Shown: positions 28,570 through 37,514 of the stretch, one piece after another
Layout: each line of letters begins with the position of its first letter
How positions within the stretch are numbered: the first letter of the stretch is position 1
Source of the DNA: Planctomycetota bacterium
GTDB taxonomy: Bacteria > Planctomycetota > B15-G4 > SIAN01
Direction of reading: 5' to 3'
DNA length: 64,000 nt
Assembly: GCA_009691715.1 (NCBI GenBank)
Contig: SIAN01000002.1
Location: 1-64,000 of the forward strand
Program-made: the position numbers and the translations under genes
The notes under the pieces: generated by a model
Seen by the model: the letters and a program-made list of their open reading frames with translations, nothing else
What the model was told of the DNA's origin: nothing
The model's database searches: none

Positions 28570-30375
28570 ATGTTCGCGTCACTAGGCCACGCTGTCCTCG
28601 CCGCCGTCCTCGCCGCCTGCTGCCCTGCGCCGCTCGCGGAGCCGCAGGAAGTCGTATCGACGCGTGCGACGTTTGGCGAGCCGATTGCCGCCTGCGACTT
28701 CTTCGACGTCCGCTTCACGCGACAGACGCTCTCCGACTTCGGTCCGTGTCACGCCTTCGTGCTCTGCTTCACCCGAGTCGATTGCCCGCTCGCCCCACGA
28801 CAGTTGCCATGGCTCGAGCAACTGGCGCGCGAGTTCGCGCCGCTCGGCGCCCAGTTCGTGGGAGTCGATGTCGGCGGCGACGACACCGTGGTCGACGCAG
28901 CCGCGCTCGCGCTCGACCACGGCACGACGTTCCCGTTCGTGCTTGACCACGACCTAGCGACCGCGCGTGCGTGCGGCGCGACGCGCGCCGGCGAAGTCGT
29001 AGTCCTCGACGGACAGCAACGTCTCCGCTACCGCGGTCGGATCGATCGTCGCCACCGGGTTGGCGGCGAGCAGGGCGAGCCTGGGCGGGCCGACTTGCGG
29101 CTCGCGATCGAGGCGGTGCTGGCTGGGCGCACGCCCGATGTCGCGGAGACGCCGGCGGAAGGCTGCCTGATCTCGCCAGCGCCGATCCCCAGCACCGGCA
29201 TCACCTGGAGCGAACACATTGCGCCGCTCCTCGCCCGCCACTGCGTCGAGTGCCACCATGCCGGTGGCGACGCGCCGTTCGCGCTTCAGGAGGCCGCAAG
29301 CGCGGCTGCGCACGCCGCGATGATCGCGGAAGTGGTCGCGATCGGCCGGATGCCGCCGTGGGACGCGGCGCGAGCGCATGGCCGCTTCACGAACCAGCGC
29401 GGACTCATCGCAGGCGAGCGGCGCTTGTTGATGGATTGGGCGCGAACCGGCGCCGCGATCGGGGCTCCCGATGCCCGCGCTCTGCCGGCTCCCGCTGGTG
29501 CTGCAGTGCGCGCGGCGAACGGCGGATGGCGCATCGGACCGCCCGACCTCGTCCTCACGACACCGACCGAGATGCAGGTGCCGGCGACCGGCATCCTCCC
29601 CTACCAGTACGCCATCCTGCCGCACGTCTTCGTCGAGGAGACCTGGGTCGAGGCGGTCGAGATCCGTGCCGAGAACCCGCGCGTGATGCACCACTGCAAC
29701 CTCGCCCACGTGCGCCTCGGCGAGGCATATCGCACGGAACACTTCATCACCGGTCAGGTGCCGGGCGGTGATCCGCTCGAACTCGAGCCCGGCGTGGCCG
29801 TCCGCCTGCCCGCGGGATCGCTGTTGGCGCTCCAGATCCATTACGTGACTGCGGGCAAGGAGGAGCGCGATCGGATCGCGGTGGCGCTTCGGTTCCCCCG
29901 CACCCCGGTGCAAAAAGAGCTGCACCATTTCGAGATCGCGGACCAGCACTTCGCGATCCCTCCCGGTGCGCCGGCGCATGCTGTCGCAGCGAGTGCGACG
30001 TTTCCAGTCGACGCGGTCGGGATCGGCATGTTCGTGCACATGCACTTGCGTGGTCGCGACATGCGCTTCGAGGCGATCACGGCCGACCTGTCGTCACGTG
30101 AGACGCTGCTCTTGGTGCCGACCTACGACTTCGACTGGCAGCAGTCGTATCGCTGGATCCCAGGCGAACAGCGGTTCGCGGCGGGAACCCGCGTCGAGTG
30201 CCTCGCCCACTTCGACAACTCGCGCTTCAACCCCTGGAACCCCGATCCGACGGCGACCGTCCGCTTCGGCCAGCAAACGGCTCAGGAGATGATGTACGGC
30301 TTCCTCTTCTGGACCGCGGTCGACGAGAAACTGAACCTGGCGGTCGACCGGGCGACCGGACGCGCGAGACGGTGA
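28570..30375 (+). CDS. Exported redoxin domain + CxxCH haem site + Cu type II monooxygenase-like protein
   Basis: Signal peptide; thioredoxin-fold FVLCFTRVDCPLAPRQLPWLEQLAREFAPLGAQFVGVDV; HCVECHHAGGDAPF; HHCNLAHV...LQIHYVT...MFVHMHLRGRDM. Confidence 0.82.
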   Translation: MFASLGHAVLAAVLAACCPAPLAEPQEVVSTRATFGEPIAACDFFDVRFTRQTLSDFGPCHAFVLCFTRVDCPLAPRQLPWLEQLAREFAPLGAQFVGVDVGGDDTVVDAAALALDHGTTFPFVLDHDLATARACGATRAGEVVVLDGQQRLRYRGRIDRRHRVGGEQGEPGRADLRLAIEAVLAGRTPDVAETPAEGCLISPAPIPSTGITWSEHIAPLLARHCVECHHAGGDAPFALQEAASAAAHAAMIAEVVAIGRMPPWDAARAHGRFTNQRGLIAGERRLLMDWARTGAAIGAPDARALPAPAGAAVRAANGGWRIGPPDLVLTTPTEMQVPATGILPYQYAILPHVFVEETWVEAVEIRAENPRVMHHCNLAHVRLGEAYRTEHFITGQVPGGDPLELEPGVAVRLPAGSLLALQIHYVTAGKEERDRIAVALRFPRTPVQKELHHFEIADQHFAIPPGAPAHAVAASATFPVDAVGIGMFVHMHLRGRDMRFEAITADLSSRETLLLVPTYDFDWQQSYRWIPGEQRFAAGTRVECLAHFDNSRFNPWNPDPTATVRFGQQTAQEMMYGFLFWTAVDEKLNLAVDRATGRARR

Positions 30376-30482
30376 GCTCGTGACCCGCTGAGGTGCGGTG
30401 GCTCTGATGCCGCAGCGACCCACTGCAGAAAACCAACCCTGCGGGGTGCGATGGCGCGCACGTCGGAACGGGTAGGCTTCGG

Positions 30483-31079
30483 ATGTTCCTGAACCCTCCT
30501 CCTGAACCCTCCAAACGACAGGCGCGAACGGGCGCCCCCCATTTCCACATGCTCGAAACCAAGACGGTCGAGGTCCACGCCCACCACCTGATCCACTCCG
30601 ACGTCGGTCCCGAGAAGGGACAGATCGAAGGCGCGTGGATCAAGGAGTTGAAGCTGTGGCCCGACGATCGCGGCCATTTCGGCGAGATCTTTCGCGACAA
30701 CGAGAAAATCGTCTCTGGGTTCGCCGTGAAGCAGAGTTCTCTCACGCTCACGAGGCCCGGCGTGATCAAGGCGTTCCACTTCCACCTCGAGCAGGATGAC
30801 CTCTTCGTCCCGCTGCGCGGCACGGTGCGCATCGCGCTGGTGGACTGCCGCGTGCAATCGAAGACGTTCGGTGTCGCCAACTCGATCTTCGCGGGCGCGC
30901 AATACCCCAAGGCCGTTCGAATCCCGTCGGGCGTCGCGCACGGCTACGAAGTGCTGCCGGGCGACGATCTGCTGATGGTCTACTACACCAACCAGCACTA
31001 CAACCCGAAGGACGAGTTTCGATTCCGCCACGACGATCCCACGATCGGCTTCAAGTGGTGGGGCATCGAGAACCGGTGA
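30483..31079 (+). CDS. dTDP-4-dehydrorhamnose 3,5-epimerase (RmlC)-like cupin
   Basis: WPDDRGHFGEIFRDNE; TRPGVIKAFHFHLEQDDLFVPLRGTVRIALVD; VRIPSGVAHGYEVL. Confidence 0.8.
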   Translation: MFLNPPPEPSKRQARTGAPHFHMLETKTVEVHAHHLIHSDVGPEKGQIEGAWIKELKLWPDDRGHFGEIFRDNEKIVSGFAVKQSSLTLTRPGVIKAFHFHLEQDDLFVPLRGTVRIALVDCRVQSKTFGVANSIFAGAQYPKAVRIPSGVAHGYEVLPGDDLLMVYYTNQHYNPKDEFRFRHDDPTIGFKWWGIENR

Positions 31080-31089
31080 GCGCTGCCCG

Positions 31090-31602
31090 ATGAGCGCGCG
31101 CCGAAGCGCCGGTGGATCGAAGGCCGGCAAGAAACGCGGCGCCGAAAAGCGATCGATCGATTCGGCCTCAACCGCCGCCATTTCGGGCGCCTCGGCGTGG
31201 ACGGACATCGTGGTCGGCGTGGTCCGCGACGGCGAGTCCGTGCTCGTCACGCGCCGCCCGGTCGGTGCGCACCTTGGCGGATTCGACGAGTTTCCGGGCG
31301 GCAAGCGGGAACAGGACGAGGCGCTCGACGCTGCGTGTGTGCGCGAGGTGAACGAAGAGACCGGGGTCATGGTCGTCGTCGAGAAACTGCTCGCCGTGGC
31401 GTGGCACGAAAGCGACGGCAAGCACCTCGCGCTCACATTTTTCCAATGCCGCTGCGCCGGCGCCAAAGAGCCCTCCGACGCTGCGCGGAAAGACCACCAC
31501 GCCCGCTGGGTCAACCGCTCCGAGCTCGCGGCGATGAACTTCCCACCCGCGAACACGAGCGTCGTGCAGCAACTGATGGCACCGGCGGAAGAGCTCCCGT
31601 GA
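31090..31602 (+). CDS. NUDIX hydrolase, MutT-like
   Basis: GGFDEFPGGKREQDEALDAACVREVNEETGV. Confidence 0.92.
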   Translation: MSARRSAGGSKAGKKRGAEKRSIDSASTAAISGASAWTDIVVGVVRDGESVLVTRRPVGAHLGGFDEFPGGKREQDEALDAACVREVNEETGVMVVVEKLLAVAWHESDGKHLALTFFQCRCAGAKEPSDAARKDHHARWVNRSELAAMNFPPANTSVVQQLMAPAEELP

Positions 31603-32633
31603 CCGAACGGCCGGGTGCCGACGCCGTGCGCTCGGCGGTCGCTACCGGACGGCTGGTCCTGTTCGGCTCGGGTCACGAAGCGCTCGGGCTGTCGGTGCTC
31701 ACCGTCGCGGTCGACGCGCTCGTCACGGCGACGATTCGCCCCGTAAGCGATCCGCCGCGCCCTCCGACCGCGCTGCTCGCGGCGACGCTTGAGACCCTCG
31801 CAGCGCACGGAGTCGTTTTCGCGATGAACCACGAAGTCGTGATCGAGCACGCCTTCAAGGAGCGCTTCGATCTCGGCAATCGGGCGGCGCAGGTCGTTGC
31901 GCTGCTGCGGTTGCTTTTGATCGGAGAGGATGCGACGCAAGCTCGACTGCGCGAGCCTCGTCGCCTCGCCGAACTCGCCCACGAAGTTCTCGGCGTTGCT
32001 GCGACGCCGGCGCCGCGCGCGGACACCCTGACGTGTGCTCTCGGCGGATTGCACCATCTTCAGTTCGGACCGACGCCGTTCGTGTCGACGTTCGCGGTCC
32101 CGCTCGGGTCGATCGTCGTGGCGACGCTTGCCGAAGACGAGGGGCTGCTCGATGCGGAGGCTGCGCTGTTCGAGCGCACTGCCGAAGTCATCGCCGATCT
32201 GCGCGAGGCGCGGCCCGAGCTCGACCTCGAGCGTCTCGCATACGACGACGCGTGGAACCTGCTGCTCGATGCGCCAATGGGACGATGCGACGCCGCGACG
32301 CGGGAACGGCTGCTGTTCACCGTGATGCAGACGCGCGACCTGCTGCTCGCCGCCCACCAGTTGCTGTCAATCCCGAGCGAGTTCGACGCGGGGCGACGCG
32401 CCCACCTCGGAGAATTGCTCGATCGCGATCATGTGCAGCGGGCCGAGGCACTCCGCGCCTCGGCTCCACGCCATGCGGCGCTGCGTCTTGCTCTTCAGGC
32501 GACGGGCGCGCTCGGAGTCTGGCGCCATGGACGCACGGTCGCGGCCCTCGCACCCACCGGCGAATCGCCGGCGATCGCGGCCGCCGCCGCGCTCCACGGC
32601 GCCGAGACGATGACGCTGCTCACCTCCGCGTGA
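31599..32633 (+). CDS. Divergent GHMP-kinase (galactokinase-like) homologue, probably without kinase motifs
   Basis: N-terminal GRLVLFGSGHEALGLSVLTVAVDALVTATIRP and the overall layout resemble galactokinase; canonical GLSSSAA loop not seen; GTGA overlap with the NUDIX gene. Confidence 0.45.
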   Translation: MTERPGADAVRSAVATGRLVLFGSGHEALGLSVLTVAVDALVTATIRPVSDPPRPPTALLAATLETLAAHGVVFAMNHEVVIEHAFKERFDLGNRAAQVVALLRLLLIGEDATQARLREPRRLAELAHEVLGVAATPAPRADTLTCALGGLHHLQFGPTPFVSTFAVPLGSIVVATLAEDEGLLDAEAALFERTAEVIADLREARPELDLERLAYDDAWNLLLDAPMGRCDAATRERLLFTVMQTRDLLLAAHQLLSIPSEFDAGRRAHLGELLDRDHVQRAEALRASAPRHAALRLALQATGALGVWRHGRTVAALAPTGESPAIAAAAALHGAETMTLLTSA

Positions 32634-32982
32634 CGCGGCCGTTCAGCGCAAGCGGATCCTTCGGGCCACCACAGGTCGCGCAACCGCAGAAGGAACGCAG
32701 CCGCTCGTAGGTGTAGATCCCGGTCGCGTGGCCATCGCTCCACTGGACTCGCAACCCGTAGTTGCCGACCGGCTCGAGTTCAAGCGGGCGCACGTCCGCC
32801 GGGATCAGCTCGGGCTTCACCATCACCTCGCCGGTCCACTCCTGGATGCAGTGCGCACACGGACAGGCGAGTCGCAGATCGCGCACCGCGTAGCGACTCT
32901 CATGACCATCGCTCCAGGTGACGCCGAGCGTGACGTCATCGGCCTGGAACAGGTTCGTCGGCGCGAGTATCGGCTTCGCCAT
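32620..32982 (-). CDS. DUF971-family protein
   Basis: VTWSDGHESRYAVRDLRLACPCAHCIQEWTGE...VQWSDGHATGIYTYERLRSFC; adjacent to mrp. Confidence 0.85.
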   Translation of the reverse strand: MAKPILAPTNLFQADDVTLGVTWSDGHESRYAVRDLRLACPCAHCIQEWTGEVMVKPELIPADVRPLELEPVGNYGLRVQWSDGHATGIYTYERLRSFCGCATCGGPKDPLALNGRVTRR

Positions 32983-32989
32983 CGCGAGC

Positions 32990-34222
32990 TCAGTGGCCGT
33001 GACTGCAGCCAGGGCCGTGCTGGTGGCCGCTGTCGTGGCTGTGGCCGTGGTCATGGTCGTGGTCATGGCCGCTTGGCTTCGGGCCACCACCCGGCGCCGC
33101 CCCGCCGCCTGCAGCCGCACTCCCCGCGTTCCAAAACAGCTTCACGTTGTTCTGCGCCGGCGCCTGCGCGTTCGCAATCGACAATTGCGCCGCCATCGCA
33201 CCCGCCACCTTTCGGTAGGCCTCGGCGACCGCCGACTTCGGATTGCGCAACAGGATCGGTTGGCCGCTGTCTCCACCGAGCACGACTTCAGGATCGAGCG
33301 GGATCTCGCCCAGGAACGGCACTCCCAAGCGGACCGACTCGCCCTGGCCACCGCCGTGACGGAAGATCTCGGTGCGCTGGTGGCAGTGGCCGCAGATGAA
33401 GAAGCTCATGTTCTCGACCAGTCCGAGCACAGGCACGTTGACCTGCTCGAACATCTTCAACCCCTTGCGGGCGTCGAGCAGGCTCACGTCCTGAGGCGTC
33501 GTGACGATGATCGCGCCGGCGAGCGGCGCCTGCTGGCACAGCGTCAGCTGGATGTCGCCGGTGCCGGGCGGCAAGTCGATCACGAGGTAGTCGAGCTCGC
33601 CCCACTCGACGACGCCCAGAAACTGCTGAATCAGCCCGGACACCATCGGCCCGCGCCAGATCACCGGCGTGTTGTCGTCGGATAGGTAACCCATCGACAT
33701 CGTCGCGAGACCATGCGCGACGACCGGGAGAATCTTCTTCTCGGGAGTCATCTGAGGCCGCTTCTGCACGCCGAGCATCATCGGAATGCTCGGGCCGTAG
33801 ACGTCGGCGTCGAGCAGCCCCACCTTCGCACCGCGCTCCCGCAGTGCCAGCGCGAGATTGACGGCCGTCGTCGACTTGCCGACACCGCCCTTCCCCGAAG
33901 CCACCGCTAGGACATTCCTGACACCGCTCATCGCCACTTTTCCGGCGAACGCGCGGCCGGTGGTCGTCGCCGTCATCGTGACCGCCACCGCCTTCACGCC
34001 CGGCAGCGCTGCGACCCGCCGCTCACACTCCTCCTTCAACTGCTCCTTCACCGGGCATGCCGGCGTCGTCAGGTCGACGTCGAACTTCACCTTGCTGCCG
34101 TCGATCTCGAGGTTCTTGACGAACCCAAGCTCGACGATGTTGCGGTGGAGATCGGGATCGATGACGCCCTTCAACGCGTCGAGCACTTGGGCCGACGTCA
34201 CGCTGCTTTTGCTGCCGAACAT
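32990..34222 (-). CDS. mrp: Mrp/NBP35-family P-loop Fe-S carrier with His-rich tail
   Basis: N-terminal MIP18-like ALKGVIDPDLHRNIVELGFV; VASGKGGVGKSTTAVNLALAL; CGHC; tail HDHDHDHGHSHDSGHQHGPGCSHGH. Confidence 0.94.
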   Translation of the reverse strand: MFGSKSSVTSAQVLDALKGVIDPDLHRNIVELGFVKNLEIDGSKVKFDVDLTTPACPVKEQLKEECERRVAALPGVKAVAVTMTATTTGRAFAGKVAMSGVRNVLAVASGKGGVGKSTTAVNLALALRERGAKVGLLDADVYGPSIPMMLGVQKRPQMTPEKKILPVVAHGLATMSMGYLSDDNTPVIWRGPMVSGLIQQFLGVVEWGELDYLVIDLPPGTGDIQLTLCQQAPLAGAIIVTTPQDVSLLDARKGLKMFEQVNVPVLGLVENMSFFICGHCHQRTEIFRHGGGQGESVRLGVPFLGEIPLDPEVVLGGDSGQPILLRNPKSAVAEAYRKVAGAMAAQLSIANAQAPAQNNVKLFWNAGSAAAGGGAAPGGGPKPSGHDHDHDHGHSHDSGHQHGPGCSHGH

Positions 34223-34379
34223 GGTGCTCTCCTGCTGCGGCGCACGCTTGCGCGCGTGGGCCACCGCGCCGAATCGGGGCCGGAAGTCTAGCCGGCTCAG
34301 CACACGAGACACGCGCGCCTGCCGCAGCACTCGGTGCAGAAGTTCGGCCGAATCAGCAGAGTTCTCGAATCAGCCGAAG

Positions 34380-34901
34380 TCAGCGGACGCCCGGAACTGC
34401 GTCGAACCGTTCGATCGCGGCGATTCGGAACGCGCCATCGACATCCTCGACGAGGCGGAGGATGGCGTGAACCTGGAACGGTGTGCGGCCGACGCTGCCG
34501 AGCGTCGCCCACGTGCTGCCACGGACGTCGACGCGAACTCCGCCCTCGTCCGCAACGACGAAGGAACAGGCGTCGCGAGTGAGCGTGAGCTCCTCGATCC
34601 GACTCAGTAGCGTCCGTAGCGCCGTAGGCAGAGCCCCTCCCTCGCGGAGACATCGGACCCCGCTCGCGACGATGACGTCGTCGGTGCACCACGCCAGGAT
34701 CGCGCCGGCATCACGCGCCTCGCACGCGAACATCACCCCGTCGAGGGTGACGTCGATCCGCTCCTCGTCGGTTTCAAACAGCAGATCGACGGCGACTGGA
34801 GCCATCACCAGAAATGCGACCACCAGCAAGAGCGCGCGGCGCGTGCGTTGAACCAACGCCTCAGCTCCGAATCGTCCGGATCGCCGCGAGGACGGCGGCA
34901 T
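34380..34901 (-). CDS. Membrane-anchored protein, unknown function
   Basis: N-terminal TM (ALLLVVAFLVMAPVAVDLLF); predicted globular C-terminal domain. Confidence 0.55.
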   Translation of the reverse strand: MPPSSRRSGRFGAEALVQRTRRALLLVVAFLVMAPVAVDLLFETDEERIDVTLDGVMFACEARDAGAILAWCTDDVIVASGVRCLREGGALPTALRTLLSRIEELTLTRDACSFVVADEGGVRVDVRGSTWATLGSVGRTPFQVHAILRLVEDVDGAFRIAAIERFDAVPGVR

Positions 34902-35853
34902 GGAGTGCCCCGTTGGTGGCGACGATCCCCTGATTTGCCGTCAGCTTGCGCCCGCGAGTGAAGTCGAGCGCGCGTCCGTCGACGTCGGTGACTCGCCCTC
35001 CCGCTTCTTCGATCACGAGCGAGCCAGCAGCCTGATCCCAGAGATTCTCGCGGTACTCGACAGAGGTCGGCATGCGCAGATAGACGTCGCCATCCCCGCG
35101 CGCGAGGACGGCGTACTTTGCCTGGCTGTCAAGCCGCACGCTCTCCGTCGTGCAGCGGAGCGTCGCACGCACGCGGTCGTGGCTCCCGTGGTCGCCGTGC
35201 GCGGCCTCGACGCTTTCGACGATCCGGGCGAGCGCTCCGTCGGAAACGGGCGAGACGCGAGCGGACGCGGCTTCGATGCGCTCATCGCCGGGCCACGGGA
35301 GCACTCGCGTACCCCGACCCCGCACTGCCGCCACGATGCACCCCGGCGCCCCACCGAACGGCAAGTTGGGGCAGGCAAGCGCCCCAACGCGGACGACGCC
35401 ATCGACGAGCAGTGCCAGCGCAACCGCATATTGCTCCCCGCGTAGGAACCCCTTGGTGCCGTCGATCGGATCGAGGCACCAGAAACGGCCGCCCCCGCCA
35501 TCGCTCGTTGCACGATCGATGTGATCGAGCACGGCGCTCGCCGTGACCTCAGGCACCTGTTCACGAACTTCGCCGACGACTTCCGTCGCGATCGCCGCAT
35601 TGGCGCTGTCGCGCAATTCGGCAGCATCCTCTTCGCCCATCACGGGGTCGTGCGGGAACGCCAGTTCGAGCGCACGGCAGACCACGGCTTGCGCGCCGAA
35701 GTCAGCCACCGTGACTGGACTTTTGTCCCCTTTCGTGAGCGCTGCACCGAAGACGCGCCGACGTTGAACCCGCTGACAGAGGTGAGCGGCAGCAGCGACG
35801 GACGCGATGGCAACCGCACCTTCACGATCGAATTCAGCACTGCTCGCGCTCAT
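34861..35853 (-). CDS. Inositol monophosphatase superfamily, HAL2/CysQ-type bisphosphate nucleotidase
   Basis: SPVTVADFGAQAVV; MGEED; WCLDPIDGTKGFLRGEQYAVALALLVDG; LWDQAAGSLVIEEAGG. Confidence 0.92.
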   Translation of the reverse strand: MSASSAEFDREGAVAIASVAAAAHLCQRVQRRRVFGAALTKGDKSPVTVADFGAQAVVCRALELAFPHDPVMGEEDAAELRDSANAAIATEVVGEVREQVPEVTASAVLDHIDRATSDGGGGRFWCLDPIDGTKGFLRGEQYAVALALLVDGVVRVGALACPNLPFGGAPGCIVAAVRGRGTRVLPWPGDERIEAASARVSPVSDGALARIVESVEAAHGDHGSHDRVRATLRCTTESVRLDSQAKYAVLARGDGDVYLRMPTSVEYRENLWDQAAGSLVIEEAGGRVTDVDGRALDFTRGRKLTANQGIVATNGALHAAVLAAIRTIRS

Positions 35854-36093
35854 TAAGCCCTCTTTTCGAGCTCCGACCGCCCTCTTCTTGACTCACTTCC
35901 CCGGCGGAGCCCTCCGGGAGCGACATATCTTGGCTACGATCCTCCCCAGTTTCTCCCCCCTGCCCGAGCGATCGGGTCGCACTTCGCGGGGAACGGGTGC
36001 GGCGGCCACGCGGCGTTTGCGTGTGGCGTCAGAGGGGATCGGCGGGCATCGCCTCCGGGACTCATCCCGGCGGCGCGGAGAAAAGGGATTCCC

Positions 36094-36381
36094 ATGGCTG
36101 ATGCAAAGTCGGGTACGGGCAAGGCGAAGGCGACTCCGGCGGTTCTGATGATCCCGGTGACGCCGGACGAACTCCTCGCGAAAGTCGTCGGTGCAACGCC
36201 GCTCTCGCGGAGCGAGGTGACCAAGAAGCTTTGGGACTACATCAAGGCCAAGAACCTGCAGGATCCGAAGAACAGGCGAATGATCAACGCCGACGATGCG
36301 TTGAAGGCGGTCTTCGGCGGCAAGTTGCAGGTCTCGATGTTCGAGATGACCTCGCTGGTCAACAAGCACATCAAGGCGTGA
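36094..36381 (+). CDS. Stand-alone SWIB/MDM2-domain protein
   Basis: LSRSEVTKKLWDYIKAKNLQDPKNRRMINADDALKAVFGGKLQVSMFEMTSLVNKHI. Confidence 0.93.
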   Translation: MADAKSGTGKAKATPAVLMIPVTPDELLAKVVGATPLSRSEVTKKLWDYIKAKNLQDPKNRRMINADDALKAVFGGKLQVSMFEMTSLVNKHIKA

Positions 36382-36510
36382 CCTTCCGAGGGGCTCCTCC
36401 GGGCGCCCCTGGGTTGTTTCGGCGACTCCGGCAGGGCGCTCCGTAGGTGCCCGGTGCCAGGCGTGGTCGCGCCAGGGCGGCGTACTGAGTCGACTGACGA
36501 GTTACGAGAT

Positions 36511-36547
36511 GAAACGGGCCGCGCGGCAAGTCCGCGCGGCCCGTTTC
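36511..36547. terminator. Strong hairpin between convergent SWIB and peroxiredoxin genes
   Basis: GAAACGGGCCGCGCGG-CAAGT-CCGCGCGGCCCGTTTC: 16-bp perfect stem, 5-nt loop. Confidence 0.85.
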
Positions 36548-36609
36548 GTTCGTGCTTCCGAATCACCGAGCGGCGACTCGCGGATGAAGTCAACGCGCCG
36601 CCCGAGACG

Positions 36610-37194
36610 TCACTTCATGTCCTTCATGTAGGACTTGAGCCCGTCGAAGTTGGGCTTCATGGTCTTGGCGCCAGCCTTCCAGTTGGCCGGGCAGACGTCG
36701 CCGTTTGCCTTCGTGAACTGGAATGCTTCGAGCAGGCGCAGCGTCTCTTCGACGTTGCGGCCGACGCTGAGGTTGTTGATCGTCATGTGCTGCACGACGC
36801 CATCAGGGTCGACGAGCAGCAATGCGCGGAGAGCGATTCCGGCATCCGTCAGAACGCCGAGCGCACGCGCCAAGCTGCCGCCGAGATCGGCGATCAGCGG
36901 CATCTGGATGCCCTGCACTCCACCATCGGCTCGCGGCGTCATTTGGTAGACGCGATGCGCGAAATGGCTGTCAACGCTCACGCCGAAGACCTTCGCGCCG
37001 AGCTGGTCGAACTGGGCGCCGGCGTTGTCGTAGGCAACGATTTCGGTCGGGCAGACAAACGTGAAATCGAGGGGGTAGAAGAGCAGGATCGACCACTTCC
37101 CCTTCAAGCTGCCGTTGTCGATCGACGAGAACTCGCCCTTGGTCGCGGCGTTCAACTTGAACGACGGCAATGACTTGCCAACGATGCTGTCCAT
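36610..37194 (-). CDS. 2-Cys peroxiredoxin (AhpC/Prx)
   Basis: FYPLDFTFVCPTEIVAY; VFGVSVDSHFAH; DVCPANWKAG. Confidence 0.95.
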   Translation of the reverse strand: MDSIVGKSLPSFKLNAATKGEFSSIDNGSLKGKWSILLFYPLDFTFVCPTEIVAYDNAGAQFDQLGAKVFGVSVDSHFAHRVYQMTPRADGGVQGIQMPLIADLGGSLARALGVLTDAGIALRALLLVDPDGVVQHMTINNLSVGRNVEETLRLLEAFQFTKANGDVCPANWKAGAKTMKPNFDGLKSYMKDMK

Positions 37195-37514
37195 TCAGTC
37201 TCCTTTGAGTCGTTTTGCAGATAATTGGCGAGTCGATCGCCGGTGCCCGGAGTCGACCCGAGCCCTGAGACGCGAGCCGCCGAGTCACCGTCTTGCGGTC
37301 GCGCAGCCCCCATGCTGCAGCTGCGACACCGCCAGACCAAAGACGCGCGGGACGGCGCAAATTACGGATGATTGGCGCCGATTTCCATGTACTCCGCGGC
37401 CCGGTAAGCCGGCAGTCTCTCGACAACTGGCCGCGCTTTCGTTTTCCTTTGCGCCCTTCTGCCGGGAGCTGCCGCGTCGCCGCGCAGCGACGGCGAATCT
37501 GGAGGCGTCCGGAG

